This document shows positions 9,901-17,266 of a DNA stretch of 64,000 nucleotides, piece by piece. Source of the DNA: JADJYF01 sp965278995 (GTDB taxonomy: Bacteria > Pseudomonadota > Gammaproteobacteria > Ga0077536); assembly GCA_965278995.1 (NCBI GenBank), contig OZ257136.1:5270001-5334000 (forward strand). Direction: 5' to 3'. Below the pieces are notes generated by a model. That model was given only the letters and a program-made list of their open reading frames with translations. It was not told where the DNA came from and ran no database searches. Each line of letters opens with the position of its first letter. Position 1 is the first letter of the stretch. Made by a program: the position numbers and the translations under genes.

Positions 9901-10383
9901 CGGCGCATCTTCATGGGCTGTGGGATAACCGAAGTAAACCAACAACCCATCACCGAGATACTGTGCGATATGTCCGTGATGGCGGTGGATCACCTGCATG
10001 CAGGTTGACTGGTACTGGCGAATGATGTCGCGGAGATCTTCCGGATCGAGTTCTTCTGAGAGTGATGTCGAACCGACAAGATCGCAAAACATGATCGTCA
10101 GCTGCCGCCGCTCACCGTCATCCGCAAGCGCGACGCCATGTTGGTTCAGAGTCGGGTCACTTGGAGGAGCGGTTCTCTCGCTGGTGGCGGGTTCCGGGGC
10201 GAGCCAGCACAAGACTTTGTCGTGTTCGTCGCGCGCGATACCTTTGGCATCGATAAGATCGGCCTTGATATCTTCCAGATCCTCGTCCCGTAAGTTGAAG
10301 CGCCGTTTGAGTATGCGATAAGCAATGCGGCCCTCATTGCGCAGTTGCTCGGTAATTACCAACAGCAGCTCGTGAAATTCCAT
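6913..10383 (-). CDS. Class III nucleotidyl cyclase – AAA ATPase – TPR regulator
   Basis: A 1,156-residue cytoplasmic multidomain protein. Residues 1–60 are the small N-terminal helical segment often found ahead of this cyclase type (MEFHELLLVITEQL…). The class III cyclase domain (about 93–270) has metal-binding aspartates D101 (MFCDLVGST) and D145 (YLGDGLLVYFG). An AAA/NACHT-like ATPase follows from about 288, with Walker A GEPGIGKT (318–325) and Walker B-like VLCVYEDLHWAD. The C-terminal half, from about 720, is helical TPR-like repeats. The ATG at 10383 is chosen over the far upstream start because the protein family begins with this segment. Such proteins are thought to make cAMP in response to a signal sensed by the repeats; the ligand is unknown. 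Confidence 0.85.
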   Translation of the reverse strand: MEFHELLLVITEQLRNEGRIAYRILKRRFNLRDEDLEDIKADLIDAKGIARDEHDKVLCWLAPEPATSERTAPPSDPTLNQHGVALADDGERRQLTIMFCDLVGSTSLSEELDPEDLRDIIRQYQSTCMQVIHRHHGHIAQYLGDGLLVYFGYPTAHEDAPQRAVHAGLEIVAAMRNLAHPKRSTVSVRLGIHTGLAVVGTVGTHENAEVLALGETPNLAARLQGLAAPDTVAISSATYALLQGAFECASLGAQTLKGISTPVTVYVALRESTTNSRIERSIRRSLTPLVGRAPELQLLQRLWAHSENGFGQVVHLCGEPGIGKTRLVQAMREHVTHKDGSIVIEFRCSSFHRNSALHPIIESLEAFLEFEPNEAPQSKYAKLATVISRYRFPTRNTLALLAKLFSIPLPAGAAALTLSPQKQKIETLEVLAAWVIEETQGAPVLCVYEDLHWADPSTLELLVLVMARIASAKLLVILTFRTEFSPPWSPQTFMEWVVLGRLGPPHSEEIARRATQGATIPADALEQLVAKADGIPLYLEELTKSLLASGQLATINGQQGPAGSTREFSIPDSLQDSLMERLDRVTYGKKTLQLVAMLGREFSYEIIRAVSSADEADLQRDLAHFVEIEILLARKKGAQTKYSFKHALLQDMAYQSLLKRRRKQFHRTIAETLEQQFIAIRDTQPEMLAHHYGEAGLVIEAISYWQQAGQRAIERSANIEAINHLNTGLYLTSTLPEGPDRTRRELALTLTLAAPLAMTKGYAAQEVEQAYARALSLYRFLGAATEHFPVLLGLWRFYVVRARFSTARDLAEELLRIARTTGEAEHLLGAYNALGITLFYIGEFDTARAEAEKGMASYVAALHSPAQSPIFRAGQDPGIACRSHIAYVVWLAGHPDQAIAATRQALAVARTLSHTFSETYALIFASRIFMHVGNSEQAKECAELGLALATEHGFGLWAAHATIFLGASLVDIGQGDEGLAHMRKGLAAAEASGAELGLTFFLAVLADGYRRSDNIGEGFAAVDQGLERVMRTGERYWEAELYRVRGMLLVQDSVKKGAKGVRPRIISKRTSRLSSDVEYAQACFLKAIDIAHRQGAKSLELRACVGLGTLWQSLGRHDHAKCVVQKIVGSFTEGFATRDLLEARFLIEALTKGQTG

Positions 10384-10711
10384 CACGCTTTCCGTCCGTC
10401 CTGGTATCGAAAGCCTACACCCGTACCAATACCCCGCAGCGTACCGGATGGGGTTTGAGTGGCCGGACGTGTGCGTAATAGCACCAACGTTGCCGATATT
10501 TTCCTCCTGGTAGACGAACCTGGCCTTCTGCAGGTTTGCCTGCCCCGCGCGCACCGTGTAAATTACCCGCGCTTTCTTTCGGGCGTTGCCCCGTTCGGCA
10601 CGGCCGGCGCTGGCAACGTTTCTCAACTGGATTCCCCCTGCTCCTCCCGAAATTCTCTGTTGCGGATAGAGAGTGGTTTCCGGCGGCGGCTCGCACACCG
10701 GAGTATTCCCC
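10384..10711. promoter_or_regulatory. Divergent intergenic region, cyclase / sgaA
   Basis: A 328-bp gap between the minus-strand cyclase gene and the plus-strand aminotransferase gene, so it should carry both promoters. Open frames cross it on both strands, but they are extensions of the neighbours before their likely starts. I see no convincing operator or riboswitch. Confidence 0.45.
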
Positions 10712-11887
10712 ATGCCAGGCAGAAATTTTCTGTTCGTTCCCGGCCCGACCAATATCCCCGAGCGCATCCGCCGGGCGATGGATGTGCCGCTGGAAGATCA
10801 CCGCGCCGTGGATTTCCCGGCGTTCGCCAAGCCGCTGTTGGAGGATCTGAAAAAGCTGTTTCAGACCACCACCGGCCAGGTCTTCATTTTCCCGGCCTCG
10901 GGTACCGGTGGCTGGGAAGCCGCGATCACCAACACGCTGTCGCCGGGCGACAAAGTGCTGCAGGCGCGCTTCGGCCAGTTCAGCCATCTGTGGGCCGAAC
11001 TCTGCCGCCGTCATGGCATGGAAGTCGAACAGATCGAAACACCATGGGGTGAAGGTGTGCCGCTGGCGCGTTATCGCGAAGTGCTGGCTGCGGACAAGGC
11101 ACATCAGATCAAAGCTGTACTCGTTACGCATAACGAAACAGCAACGGGCGTTACCAGCGATCTCGCTGGCGTGCGAAAGCTACTCGACGAGCTTCGCCAC
11201 CCGGCGTTGCTGTATGTCGATGGGGTGAGCGCTATCGGCAGCATCGATTTCCGCATGGAAGAATGGGGTGTGGATCTCGCTGTCAGCGGATCGCAGAAAG
11301 GGCTAATGCTGCCGACCGGGCTGGCCATTGTCGGCGCGAGCCAGAAAGCGCTGGCTGCGCGGAAGACCGCCCAATGCCGCCGCGCCTACTTCGAATTCGA
11401 CGACATGATCAAGATGAACGCTGACGGCTGGTTCCCGTACACGCCGGCAATGACACTCATCCGCGGTCTGCGCGAATCGTTGAATATGCTGTTCGAGGAA
11501 GGACTGCCGAATGTGTTTGCCCGCCACGCGCGATTCGCCGAAGCGGTGCGCCATGGTGTTGCCGCGTGGGGATTGGACCTCTGCGCGCGCGAGCCGAAGC
11601 TGTACTCGAACACGGTTACTGCCATCTGTGTGCCGGCTGGCAAAGACAGTGGCCAGGTCGTTCGTACTGCCTATGAGCGCTATAACCTCTCGCTGGGGGG
11701 CGGCCTTGGCGATGTCGCTGGCAAAGTGTTCCGCATCGGGCATATCGGCGACCTGAATGAAATCATGATCCTGAGCGCGCTGGCCGGTACTGAAATGGCA
11801 CTGCGCGATTGTGACATTGATGTCCAGCCGGGCTGCGGCGTTGGTGCCGCATCGGAATATCTGCGCACGAGCGCGCCCAACCGATAG
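10712..11887 (+). CDS. sgaA: Serine–glyoxylate aminotransferase
   Basis: A 391-residue fold-type I PLP enzyme of the class V aminotransferase family. It starts NFLFVPGPTNIPERI, the characteristic beginning of serine–glyoxylate and alanine–glyoxylate aminotransferases. The PLP-binding lysine is K196 in VSGSQKGLM, and the cofactor aspartate is in LLYVDGVSAIGS. The expected reaction is serine + glyoxylate giving hydroxypyruvate + glycine. The next gene, 7 bp downstream, encodes a hydroxypyruvate/glyoxylate reductase-type dehydrogenase, so the pair turns serine into glycerate. In methylotrophs this pair belongs to the serine cycle; here it may simply serve glyoxylate or serine assimilation. Confidence 0.88.
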   Translation: MPGRNFLFVPGPTNIPERIRRAMDVPLEDHRAVDFPAFAKPLLEDLKKLFQTTTGQVFIFPASGTGGWEAAITNTLSPGDKVLQARFGQFSHLWAELCRRHGMEVEQIETPWGEGVPLARYREVLAADKAHQIKAVLVTHNETATGVTSDLAGVRKLLDELRHPALLYVDGVSAIGSIDFRMEEWGVDLAVSGSQKGLMLPTGLAIVGASQKALAARKTAQCRRAYFEFDDMIKMNADGWFPYTPAMTLIRGLRESLNMLFEEGLPNVFARHARFAEAVRHGVAAWGLDLCAREPKLYSNTVTAICVPAGKDSGQVVRTAYERYNLSLGGGLGDVAGKVFRIGHIGDLNEIMILSALAGTEMALRDCDIDVQPGCGVGAASEYLRTSAPNR

Positions 11888-11894
11888 CGCGGTC

Positions 11895-12866
11895 ATGAGC
11901 AAACCCAGGGTCATCGTCACGCGGCGCTGGCCGCAGGCTGTTGAAGTCGCCCTCGCCGACAAGTTCGACGCGGTCTTCAACCAGCGCGATCTGCCGATGA
12001 GCGCAGACGAACTGAAAGCGGCGTTCGCCAGTGCCGACGCCGTGTGCCCCACTGTCACCGATAATCTCTCGGCCGAAGTACTCGGGCACGCCTCAATCCG
12101 CGCGCGCGTGATCGCCAATTTCGGTGTCGGCTTCAACCATATCGATATCGCAGCGGCCAAAGCGCGCGGTCTCACCGTGACCAACACCCCGGAAGTCCTG
12201 ACCGACTGCACGGCGGATCTCGCCATGACGCTATTGCTGATGGTGGCCAGGCGGGCAGGGGAAGGGGAGCGGGAGGTGCGCAGCGGCAACTGGAGCGGCT
12301 GGCGGCCGACCCATTTGATGGGCACAAAAGTGACGGGCAAGACGCTCGGCCTGATCGGCTTCGGGCGCATCGCCCAAGCCATGGCACACAAAGCTCATTT
12401 CGGTTTTGGCATGCGTATCGTATTCAGCGACCCGCAGCCACCGGCAGCCGCCATCACCACCGCACTCGATGCCGAAGCGCTGAACAGTATCGACGACGTC
12501 TTCGCGCGTGCCGATTTCGTCTCGCTGCACTGCCCTGGCGGGCCCGCAACGCGCCATCTGGTCAACGCCGCTCGCCTGGGGCTGATGAAGCCCGGTGCGT
12601 TCCTCATCAATACCGCACGCGGCGATGTAGTCGATACCGCTGCGCTGATTGCCGCGCTGACGGCCGGGCAGATTGCCGGCGCTGGTCTCGATGTCTACGA
12701 AGGCGAACCGGCGGTGCCGCCCGCCCTGAAAGCACTCGAGAACGTCGTGCTGTTGCCGCACCTCGGCAGCGCATCGGCAGAGACGCGGGTGGCTATGGGC
12801 ATGCGCGTGATCGAGAATCTCGAGGCGTTCTTTGCCGGGCGTGAGCCGCACGACCGCATCGGCTGA
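11895..12866 (+). CDS. D-2-hydroxyacid dehydrogenase (hydroxypyruvate/glyoxylate reductase)
   Basis: A 323-residue NAD(P)-dependent dehydrogenase of the D-isomer-specific family. The Rossmann motif GLIGFGRIAQAMA begins near residue 155. The catalytic trio is visible as Arg in NTARGDVVD, Glu in GLDVYEGEP and His in LLPHLGSAS. The ATG at 11895 is chosen because the MSKPRVIVTRRWPQ start matches the family; the open frame upstream overlaps the aminotransferase gene. Coupling to sgaA supports reduction of hydroxypyruvate to D-glycerate or of glyoxylate to glycolate. Substrate preference and NADH/NADPH choice cannot be told from the sequence. Confidence 0.87.
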   Translation: MSKPRVIVTRRWPQAVEVALADKFDAVFNQRDLPMSADELKAAFASADAVCPTVTDNLSAEVLGHASIRARVIANFGVGFNHIDIAAAKARGLTVTNTPEVLTDCTADLAMTLLLMVARRAGEGEREVRSGNWSGWRPTHLMGTKVTGKTLGLIGFGRIAQAMAHKAHFGFGMRIVFSDPQPPAAAITTALDAEALNSIDDVFARADFVSLHCPGGPATRHLVNAARLGLMKPGAFLINTARGDVVDTAALIAALTAGQIAGAGLDVYEGEPAVPPALKALENVVLLPHLGSASAETRVAMGMRVIENLEAFFAGREPHDRIG

Positions 12867-12942
12867 TTTGCTACCGCCTATGGCTTGTTGTTCTGCATCC
12901 CGCGCCTCAACTGACGGCGTGGGATTTCAGCTAGCCTGTGTC

Positions 12943-13260
12943 TTACAGTGGGGTCGCCACACATCGAGAAGGAGCTAAATCGGTGAATTGCTTTATGTCT
13001 TCCATAACCTTCGTCGTCTCCGGTGCGGAGAAGCAATGGTCTACCGCTTTTTGATCGCGGAATTTGCATTCACAAATCGCAACGGTACCCGCCCCATTAT
13101 CTGTTGAGAAAAAAGCCGCGGCGCTAAGGAGGCCGTATTTCGCCCACGCCTCCATCACGATCGGGAGATGATGATCAACGTAATAGGTTTGATCGAATCG
13201 GTCGCCCTTTCTGTCAGGGTAGGTTGCGTAGAGAATGATCGCTTCGCTTTTGGATGTCAT
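12943..13260 (-). CDS. EthD-family protein
   Basis: A 105-residue single-domain protein of the dimeric α/β-barrel EthD type. The segment FDQTYYVDHHLPIVMEAW is the family hallmark, with the conserved Tyr and paired His. Members assist degradation steps (for example alongside cytochrome P450 ethers oxidation) or act as small monooxygenase-like proteins, but most are of unknown role. It stands alone, converging on the reductase gene, so context gives no substrate. The start ATG lies at 13260, just before a stretch of degraded sequence. Confidence 0.75.
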   Translation of the reverse strand: MTSKSEAIILYATYPDRKGDRFDQTYYVDHHLPIVMEAWAKYGLLSAAAFFSTDNGAGTVAICECKFRDQKAVDHCFSAPETTKVMEDIKQFTDLAPSRCVATPL

Positions 13261-13486
13261 GGGGGTATTCCCCTGAATTCACGGACACATCAAGAAAGGT
13301 CCAAAATTGACCCAGAGGTGTGTCATGCAAAAGTGAAGACGATTTACCGAAGAGATTGACGATGGTTTGTGGGATGTTTACTTCAGTCCATTGAAGCTCG
13401 GCCGATTGCTTGAACGGCACATGCGGATCGAAGATCATCTCGGACGGTTGAAACGGCGGGTGTAACCCATCCGCCCGGACTAAGTG
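13261..13486. other. Intergenic stretch with no supported gene
   Basis: A 74-codon minus-strand frame crosses 13214–13438 (MIFDPHVPFKQSAELQW…) but matches no family I recognise and overlaps the EthD gene. It could be a remnant of a lost gene at the edge of the degraded insertion zone. Confidence 0.3.
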
Positions 13487-13819
13487 TCACCTATCCGCTC
13501 GTTCGCTCACTCGCCGCACCACCTTAGATGGTAGGTTATCGAGTAGCAACAAAAGCTCTGGTATAAACGGCATGATGTTCTGAATACGCGTTCGACGGCA
13601 GATTAGAACGACTACGGATATGGGAAGTGTGGCAGGGTTTTGTTGGAACTCAAGATTCTGGTCGGCCGTTATAAAGGCGTCAAATCGTTCTGCCGCCTAA
13701 GCTAGCAATTTGCCATTCTTAACGCCAGACCAACCCTCTACTTTTACAGTCGATACGCGGTAGCCTGTGATCAATTCAGCCAAATCACGTGGTAACGACT
13801 CATCAAGCAGGATTCGCAT
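13487..13819 (-). pseudogene. DUF5615 (PIN-like) toxin with nonsense codon 41
   Basis: Translating from the ATG at 13819 gives MRILLDESLPRDLAELITG, then VKVEGWSGVKNGKLLA, then TAG (codon 41, bases 13697–13699), then AAERFDAFITADQNLEFQQN, and ends at 13487. This is the full length (110 codons plus stop) and the full motif set of DUF5615/Mut7-C-like PIN toxins: N-terminal acidic LLDE, GW-G-KNG-LL, and the FITADQN nuclease motif. The stop falls where family members usually have Leu, so one TTG-to-TAG change explains it. The start overlaps the antitoxin end by 17 bp, showing a normal antitoxin–toxin operon whose toxin has been silenced. Confidence 0.85.
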
Positions 13820-14021
13820 CAGTAGCCACGGCGGCGCGGGCCTTCTCAAGTACAGCTATTGCCATTTCGCGCGTTACTGTCGGAAACTGCTCGAGGAACA
13901 CGTCTAACGGATCACCTTCTTCCAGGTAATCGAACAGGGTCTGGATCGGGACGCGAGTCCCAGCGAACACAGGCGCTCCGCTTTGGATATCTGGGTCAAT
14001 TACTACGATTGGAACTTCCAT
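13803..14021 (-). CDS. DUF433 antitoxin
   Basis: A 72-residue winged-helix protein of the DUF433 family: IDPDIQSGAPVFAGTRVPIQTLFDYLEEGDPLDVFLEQFPTV is the complete family core, with the conserved G-P-F-GTR-P-V pattern. DUF433 proteins are the antitoxin half of modules with DUF5615 PIN-like nucleases and probably repress their own promoter. The partner gene overlaps its end but carries a stop codon, so this antitoxin is now an orphan. Confidence 0.85.
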   Translation of the reverse strand: MEVPIVVIDPDIQSGAPVFAGTRVPIQTLFDYLEEGDPLDVFLEQFPTVTREMAIAVLEKARAAVATDANPA

Positions 14022-14095
14022 GATATCTGCACCATGCTGCCTGTGCTAAGTGTAGCGCCAGAAGACTCTCGTTGGCACGTTAGAGCGAGGCTTCT

Positions 14096-14413
14096 TTGAA
14101 CGCACGAAGCACCGCATTGCTGGCGGAAGCGGGCGTCGAGCCCTCGGTGGGCAGCAAAGGCGACAGCTACGATAACGCGCTGGCAGAGACTATCAACGGC
14201 CTCTACAAGGCCGAGCTTATCCATCGACGTGCGCCCTGGAAGACCATAGCGGCGGTCGAGTTCGCCACGCTGGAATGGGTCTCCTGGTTCAACAACACTC
14301 GGCTGTTGGCGCCCATCGGCTATATCCCGCCCGCTGAAGCCGAGGCAAACTATTATCGGGAACTCAAAACCCCGCTCGTCGAAGCGGCCTGACTTAAACG
14401 AAACAGCCTCCAC
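14096..14413 (+). pseudogene. IS3-family transposase (OrfB) C-terminal remnant
   Basis: About 98 residues survive: GSKGDSYDNALAETINGLYK, then ELIHRRAPWK and WVSWFNNTRLLAPIGYIPPAEAE. This is the last part of the IS3-group integrase core, including its catalytic Glu (ALAE). The first two catalytic aspartates and OrfA are missing. The sequence after the stop (tccacagatcccggggcg) resembles the right end of such elements, so this is the 3' end of a deleted copy. Confidence 0.85.
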
Positions 14414-14432
14414 AGATCCCGGGGCGGTTCAG

Positions 14433-14597
14433 TATCTGCCCAAGGGCATGTGCCTGAGAGCGCTCACTCAGTCACAGTGCAATCGTATTGCTCAGAAACT
14501 CAATGACCGACCACGCGAACGACCCGGTTTCAATATGCCGAACGAAGCCCTCTTCGCTTGGTCCTAAGGGTGTTGCACTTGAAAGTGGACTTCAAGC
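14433..14597 (+). pseudogene. IS30-family transposase C-terminal remnant and end
   Basis: Reading from 14433 gives YLPKGMCLRALTQSQ, then NRIAQKLNDRPRERPGFNMPNEALFAW and a stop at 14565–14567. The pattern PKG…LTQ…IA-LN-RPR-GF-TP-E is the end of IS30-type transposases. It is followed by GGTGTTGCACTTGAAAGTGG, like the terminal repeat of that family. The rest of the element is gone. It abuts the 3' end of the reverse transcriptase gene and has probably replaced that cassette's own attC site. Confidence 0.75.
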
Positions 14598-14611
14598 GTC
14601 GCTCTCATTCT

Positions 14612-16303
14612 TCAAAAGTCCTCGACTTCGTCATCCTCGCCTTCGATAACGCTTCCATATTCATCGTCATCGTCTTCGTAATCAAAAAGTTCATCGGGAT
14701 TCGCCGAATCGAGCAGTTTTTCTAGCGTTTGCGACGCGAGTCTAGACCGAAGGCTCGGCTTCAACACGAAAAGAGGAGAAATCTTAGCCGACGGATCGTA
14801 GAAATGAACATCCCGTACGCGAAGCTCTTCGAAATATGGCGAACTGCGCAAGTGTGCGTCCGTCATCCCGCCCCAGCCTCGAAGTCCTGCTTCGTAGCTC
14901 AGCATCCACATCTCTTCCATCAGCGCATCCGTTGTTTCGAATTGCTTCCATCGGTTTGGGAGAGGGACTTTTGCAAGCTTTCCAGACGCGGCAAGGTCAA
15001 GGAGAATCAGAACGCAGGCCGCACTATTCATTTGAGCCACGAGGTCGATATTCTCGGTTCGGAGCTGAATGTCCAATTCCTTCGCGATCCACAGTGCCCA
15101 CACCACTTCGCTGTGATGCTCAAGGGGCGCATGTTCTGAGATCACCGAATTTACTAATCGGGACAATCGCGAAGAATTTAGTTGATAGCCAAGTGATGCG
15201 TAAGTCGACAGTATTCTCGCGATTGACTGCATAGTCACCGGGTGTGCTATTGCCACGTGGCAAAGATGCGCTTCAAACGTATTCCAATTTTCCTTTCTTA
15301 TGATGCTTGACGAAATTCTACGCAACGCGTAGACCATTACACTTTCATCACTGTGGGCCTTCGCAAGCCCGCGCGCGATCTCAAAGAAATGATTAATGCT
15401 CGATCGCTGGCGAGTTCCGCCGCTATCTAGTGAAAAGCGCCGGAGAGTGTGCGACCACGCGTCGTCTTCCAGATCCTCCGTCCGACAAATCGTCGTCTTC
15501 TCAAAATTTATCTGAAGTTCAAACTCTTTCAGGCTCCGGATTAGTAGAGCCAGAGCCGCTTCAGCAGCAGCGTAAGTGTCGAAGAACAGATAAAAGTCGT
15601 CGACATATCTAAATCCAGCGAGCGGCGCACGAATCTTTCGTGCTAGCTCGATATCTACGGCCGTTGCGATGCATTCCGCTATGATGTGAGACGTATCTGG
15701 CCCGATTGGAAGCCCGAACGTCTGCTCGTCTTGGACTTGGCGACAAGCCAAGTCGATTAGGTTTCCCCAATATTTGGGAGTTGGTGTTCGATTCTTCTTT
15801 GCGATTGCCTTTCCATGAATCGCCCACGGGATCGAGTGCGTATATATGGTCGGGAAGAATCGTGAAACATCGGTGCGAAGTACATATCGATATCCTGCGC
15901 CATCGACGATTCGCCTCTCGTATAGAGCTCTCATTGATGGTAGTGAGGCTGCGCGCTTTCCATCTCTCCGAAACCGAGGATGGCTCGTGCTGATTCGGGA
16001 TTTTCTGTACAGACGAACGATCGCGCCCCAGTTCTCGACTATGGCTGCAGAAAGATATGTTTGCGGTATTGGATTTGGAATGCTTGTGGCGCGCCTTTGG
16101 TGCCCGGCTCGTGCCACAGAGAAGATCTCTGGCTTCGCGCTTGGTGACTTTGCGAGTTTCATTTTTGCCGCTTGGCCCGTTTGGAGAGCAGCCCACGCGA
16201 CTCCCAGGGCGGTATAATTTGTCGCGAGATCATTGGTGGAAAATGGAGGCGGAAGTTGGGAAGGCAGGTATCCCATTCTCAAGAGACGTTCGGTCCGGTC
16301 CAT
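14612..16303 (-). CDS. Abi/DRT-like reverse transcriptase, candidate antiphage gene
   Basis: A 563-residue protein with an N-terminal reverse transcriptase domain and a long helical C-terminal half. Catalytic residues are D145 in VLRTDVSRFFPTIYTHSIPW and the YVDD box at 233–236; the GLPIGPDTSHIIAE segment (197–210) occupies the position of the usual QG box. It has no maturase (X) or endonuclease domain and so is not an intron protein. RTs of this type (Abi and 'unknown group', DRT) defend against phages; the helical C-terminal region fits that group. I cannot assign a DRT class. The last 20 residues are strongly acidic. It is flanked upstream by a GTTAGGC core site 72 bp before the ATG, as for an integron cassette. 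Confidence 0.85.
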   Translation of the reverse strand: MDRTERLLRMGYLPSQLPPPFSTNDLATNYTALGVAWAALQTGQAAKMKLAKSPSAKPEIFSVARAGHQRRATSIPNPIPQTYLSAAIVENWGAIVRLYRKSRISTSHPRFRRDGKRAASLPSMRALYERRIVDGAGYRYVLRTDVSRFFPTIYTHSIPWAIHGKAIAKKNRTPTPKYWGNLIDLACRQVQDEQTFGLPIGPDTSHIIAECIATAVDIELARKIRAPLAGFRYVDDFYLFFDTYAAAEAALALLIRSLKEFELQINFEKTTICRTEDLEDDAWSHTLRRFSLDSGGTRQRSSINHFFEIARGLAKAHSDESVMVYALRRISSSIIRKENWNTFEAHLCHVAIAHPVTMQSIARILSTYASLGYQLNSSRLSRLVNSVISEHAPLEHHSEVVWALWIAKELDIQLRTENIDLVAQMNSAACVLILLDLAASGKLAKVPLPNRWKQFETTDALMEEMWMLSYEAGLRGWGGMTDAHLRSSPYFEELRVRDVHFYDPSAKISPLFVLKPSLRSRLASQTLEKLLDSANPDELFDYEDDDDEYGSVIEGEDDEVEDF

Positions 16304-16374
16304 TTCGAAGGGAGCTCCAGCTTGTAATCTAAATTATGTGCAATACCGAAGCGTGCGCTAAGGTTGCGTGCGAC

Positions 16375-16555
16375 GCCTAACGAGGGTGTACGAAAAGTCG
16401 TGGACGACATACCAGGGCCTCCTGCTGGGCGTCGTTTAACCCCTCCCAGCAACTCGATCGTCGAATACAGCGCATTCTGTTAGGTCGATTTTTCATCGTC
16501 GGTGCTCTGAGTTTGCCGTGAGGACTTTTTCTACAGCCTCAGCGGCGCGTTAGGC
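16375..16555 (-). other. attC-like recombination region between two cassettes
   Basis: Read on the minus strand, the region opens with GCCTAAC (16555–16549), an R''-type core whose TAA is the stop codon of the Gp37/Gp68-like gene. Two bases later GCCGCTGAGG pairs with CCTCACGGC (16523–16515), leaving one unpaired C, the extrahelical-base design of attC L''/L' arms. No clean R' follows that hairpin. A second core-like ACCTAAC lies at 16485–16479 and a clean R'-type GTTAGGC at 16381–16375. I read this as one long or two overlapping, partly decayed attC sites. Confidence 0.55.
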
Positions 16556-17266
16556 AGCGACCCGCCTCGGCATGCCATTGTGAACTTTCCCTTCAAGGAG
16601 GCGCCCCGACCTCTTCTTGTTAACGCCACCCCATTGTTTAAAGAAGAATGGCACCCCCGCCTCGGCACAACGATCACGGATCCGGAGAACCCATATTGGA
16701 TCAATTGGGCGTGCTCCGGGACCAGACTCCCCCCCGACAATGACCCAGTCGATTCCTTCAAGATTGAGTCCTGGCAAGTCCGACAATAACGGCTCTAGTG
16801 AAAGGAATTTCACCTTTGCGGGTGTTTCTCTAAGTTCATCTATCCGCCATAGCCGCTTTCGGTCTTCGACAGAAACCCCCATCCAAATATTTGGGGTCCA
16901 AAGCAGTGCGGCGCCTATCTGCCTGAGTCGCCTTGCGCGCTTTGTAAGAACTTGGAATCTATGCTGTGGGCATTCCGACATTGTGGTGAAGACCCGTTCA
17001 ATGAATTCGAGAGGCACTTGCTTATGGAATAGGTCACTCATCGAATTAACAAATACTGTTCGCGGCTTTGCCCACGCTTTCGGCGCCTCCAGTTCCGCTT
17101 CGTGGAGGCGGAGCGAAAAGGCGTCCATGTATTTGGCGGCGCCCATAGCTTTAAGGCGCTTCGCCATTACTTCCGCATAACAGTGGTTACAACCTGTCGA
17201 AATCTTTGTGCATCCCGTAACAGGATTCCAAGTCATTTCAGTCCACTCGATCTTCGACTGTGCCAT
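16550..17266 (-). CDS. Phage Gp37/Gp68-family three-Cys protein (DUF5131)
   Basis: A 238-residue protein of the Gp37/Gp68 family. The start SKIEWTEMTWNPVTGCTKIS and three cysteines C19, C26 and C29 (CTKISTGCNHCYAE) form the family signature, a spacing that suggests a metal or iron–sulfur centre of radical-SAM-like type. NSMSDLFH, VLTKRA and VIVGGESG motifs follow. Biochemical function is unknown. Its start overlaps the end of the TcmP gene, as is usual for this pair, so they are translationally coupled. Its stop codon lies inside an attC-type core site, which is typical of integron cassette genes. Confidence 0.85.
   Translation of the reverse strand: MAQSKIEWTEMTWNPVTGCTKISTGCNHCYAEVMAKRLKAMGAAKYMDAFSLRLHEAELEAPKAWAKPRTVFVNSMSDLFHKQVPLEFIERVFTTMSECPQHRFQVLTKRARRLRQIGAALLWTPNIWMGVSVEDRKRLWRIDELRETPAKVKFLSLEPLLSDLPGLNLEGIDWVIVGGESGPGARPIDPIWVLRIRDRCAEAGVPFFFKQWGGVNKKRSGRLLEGKVHNGMPRRVAA

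Noticed and set aside
10415..11131. 238-codon minus-strand frame near sgaA
   Set aside because: It lies opposite the sgaA start and in the intergenic gap; no recognisable domain.
14003..14413. 136-codon minus-strand frame over the IS3 remnant
   Set aside because: Opposite strand of a recognisable IS3 transposase end.
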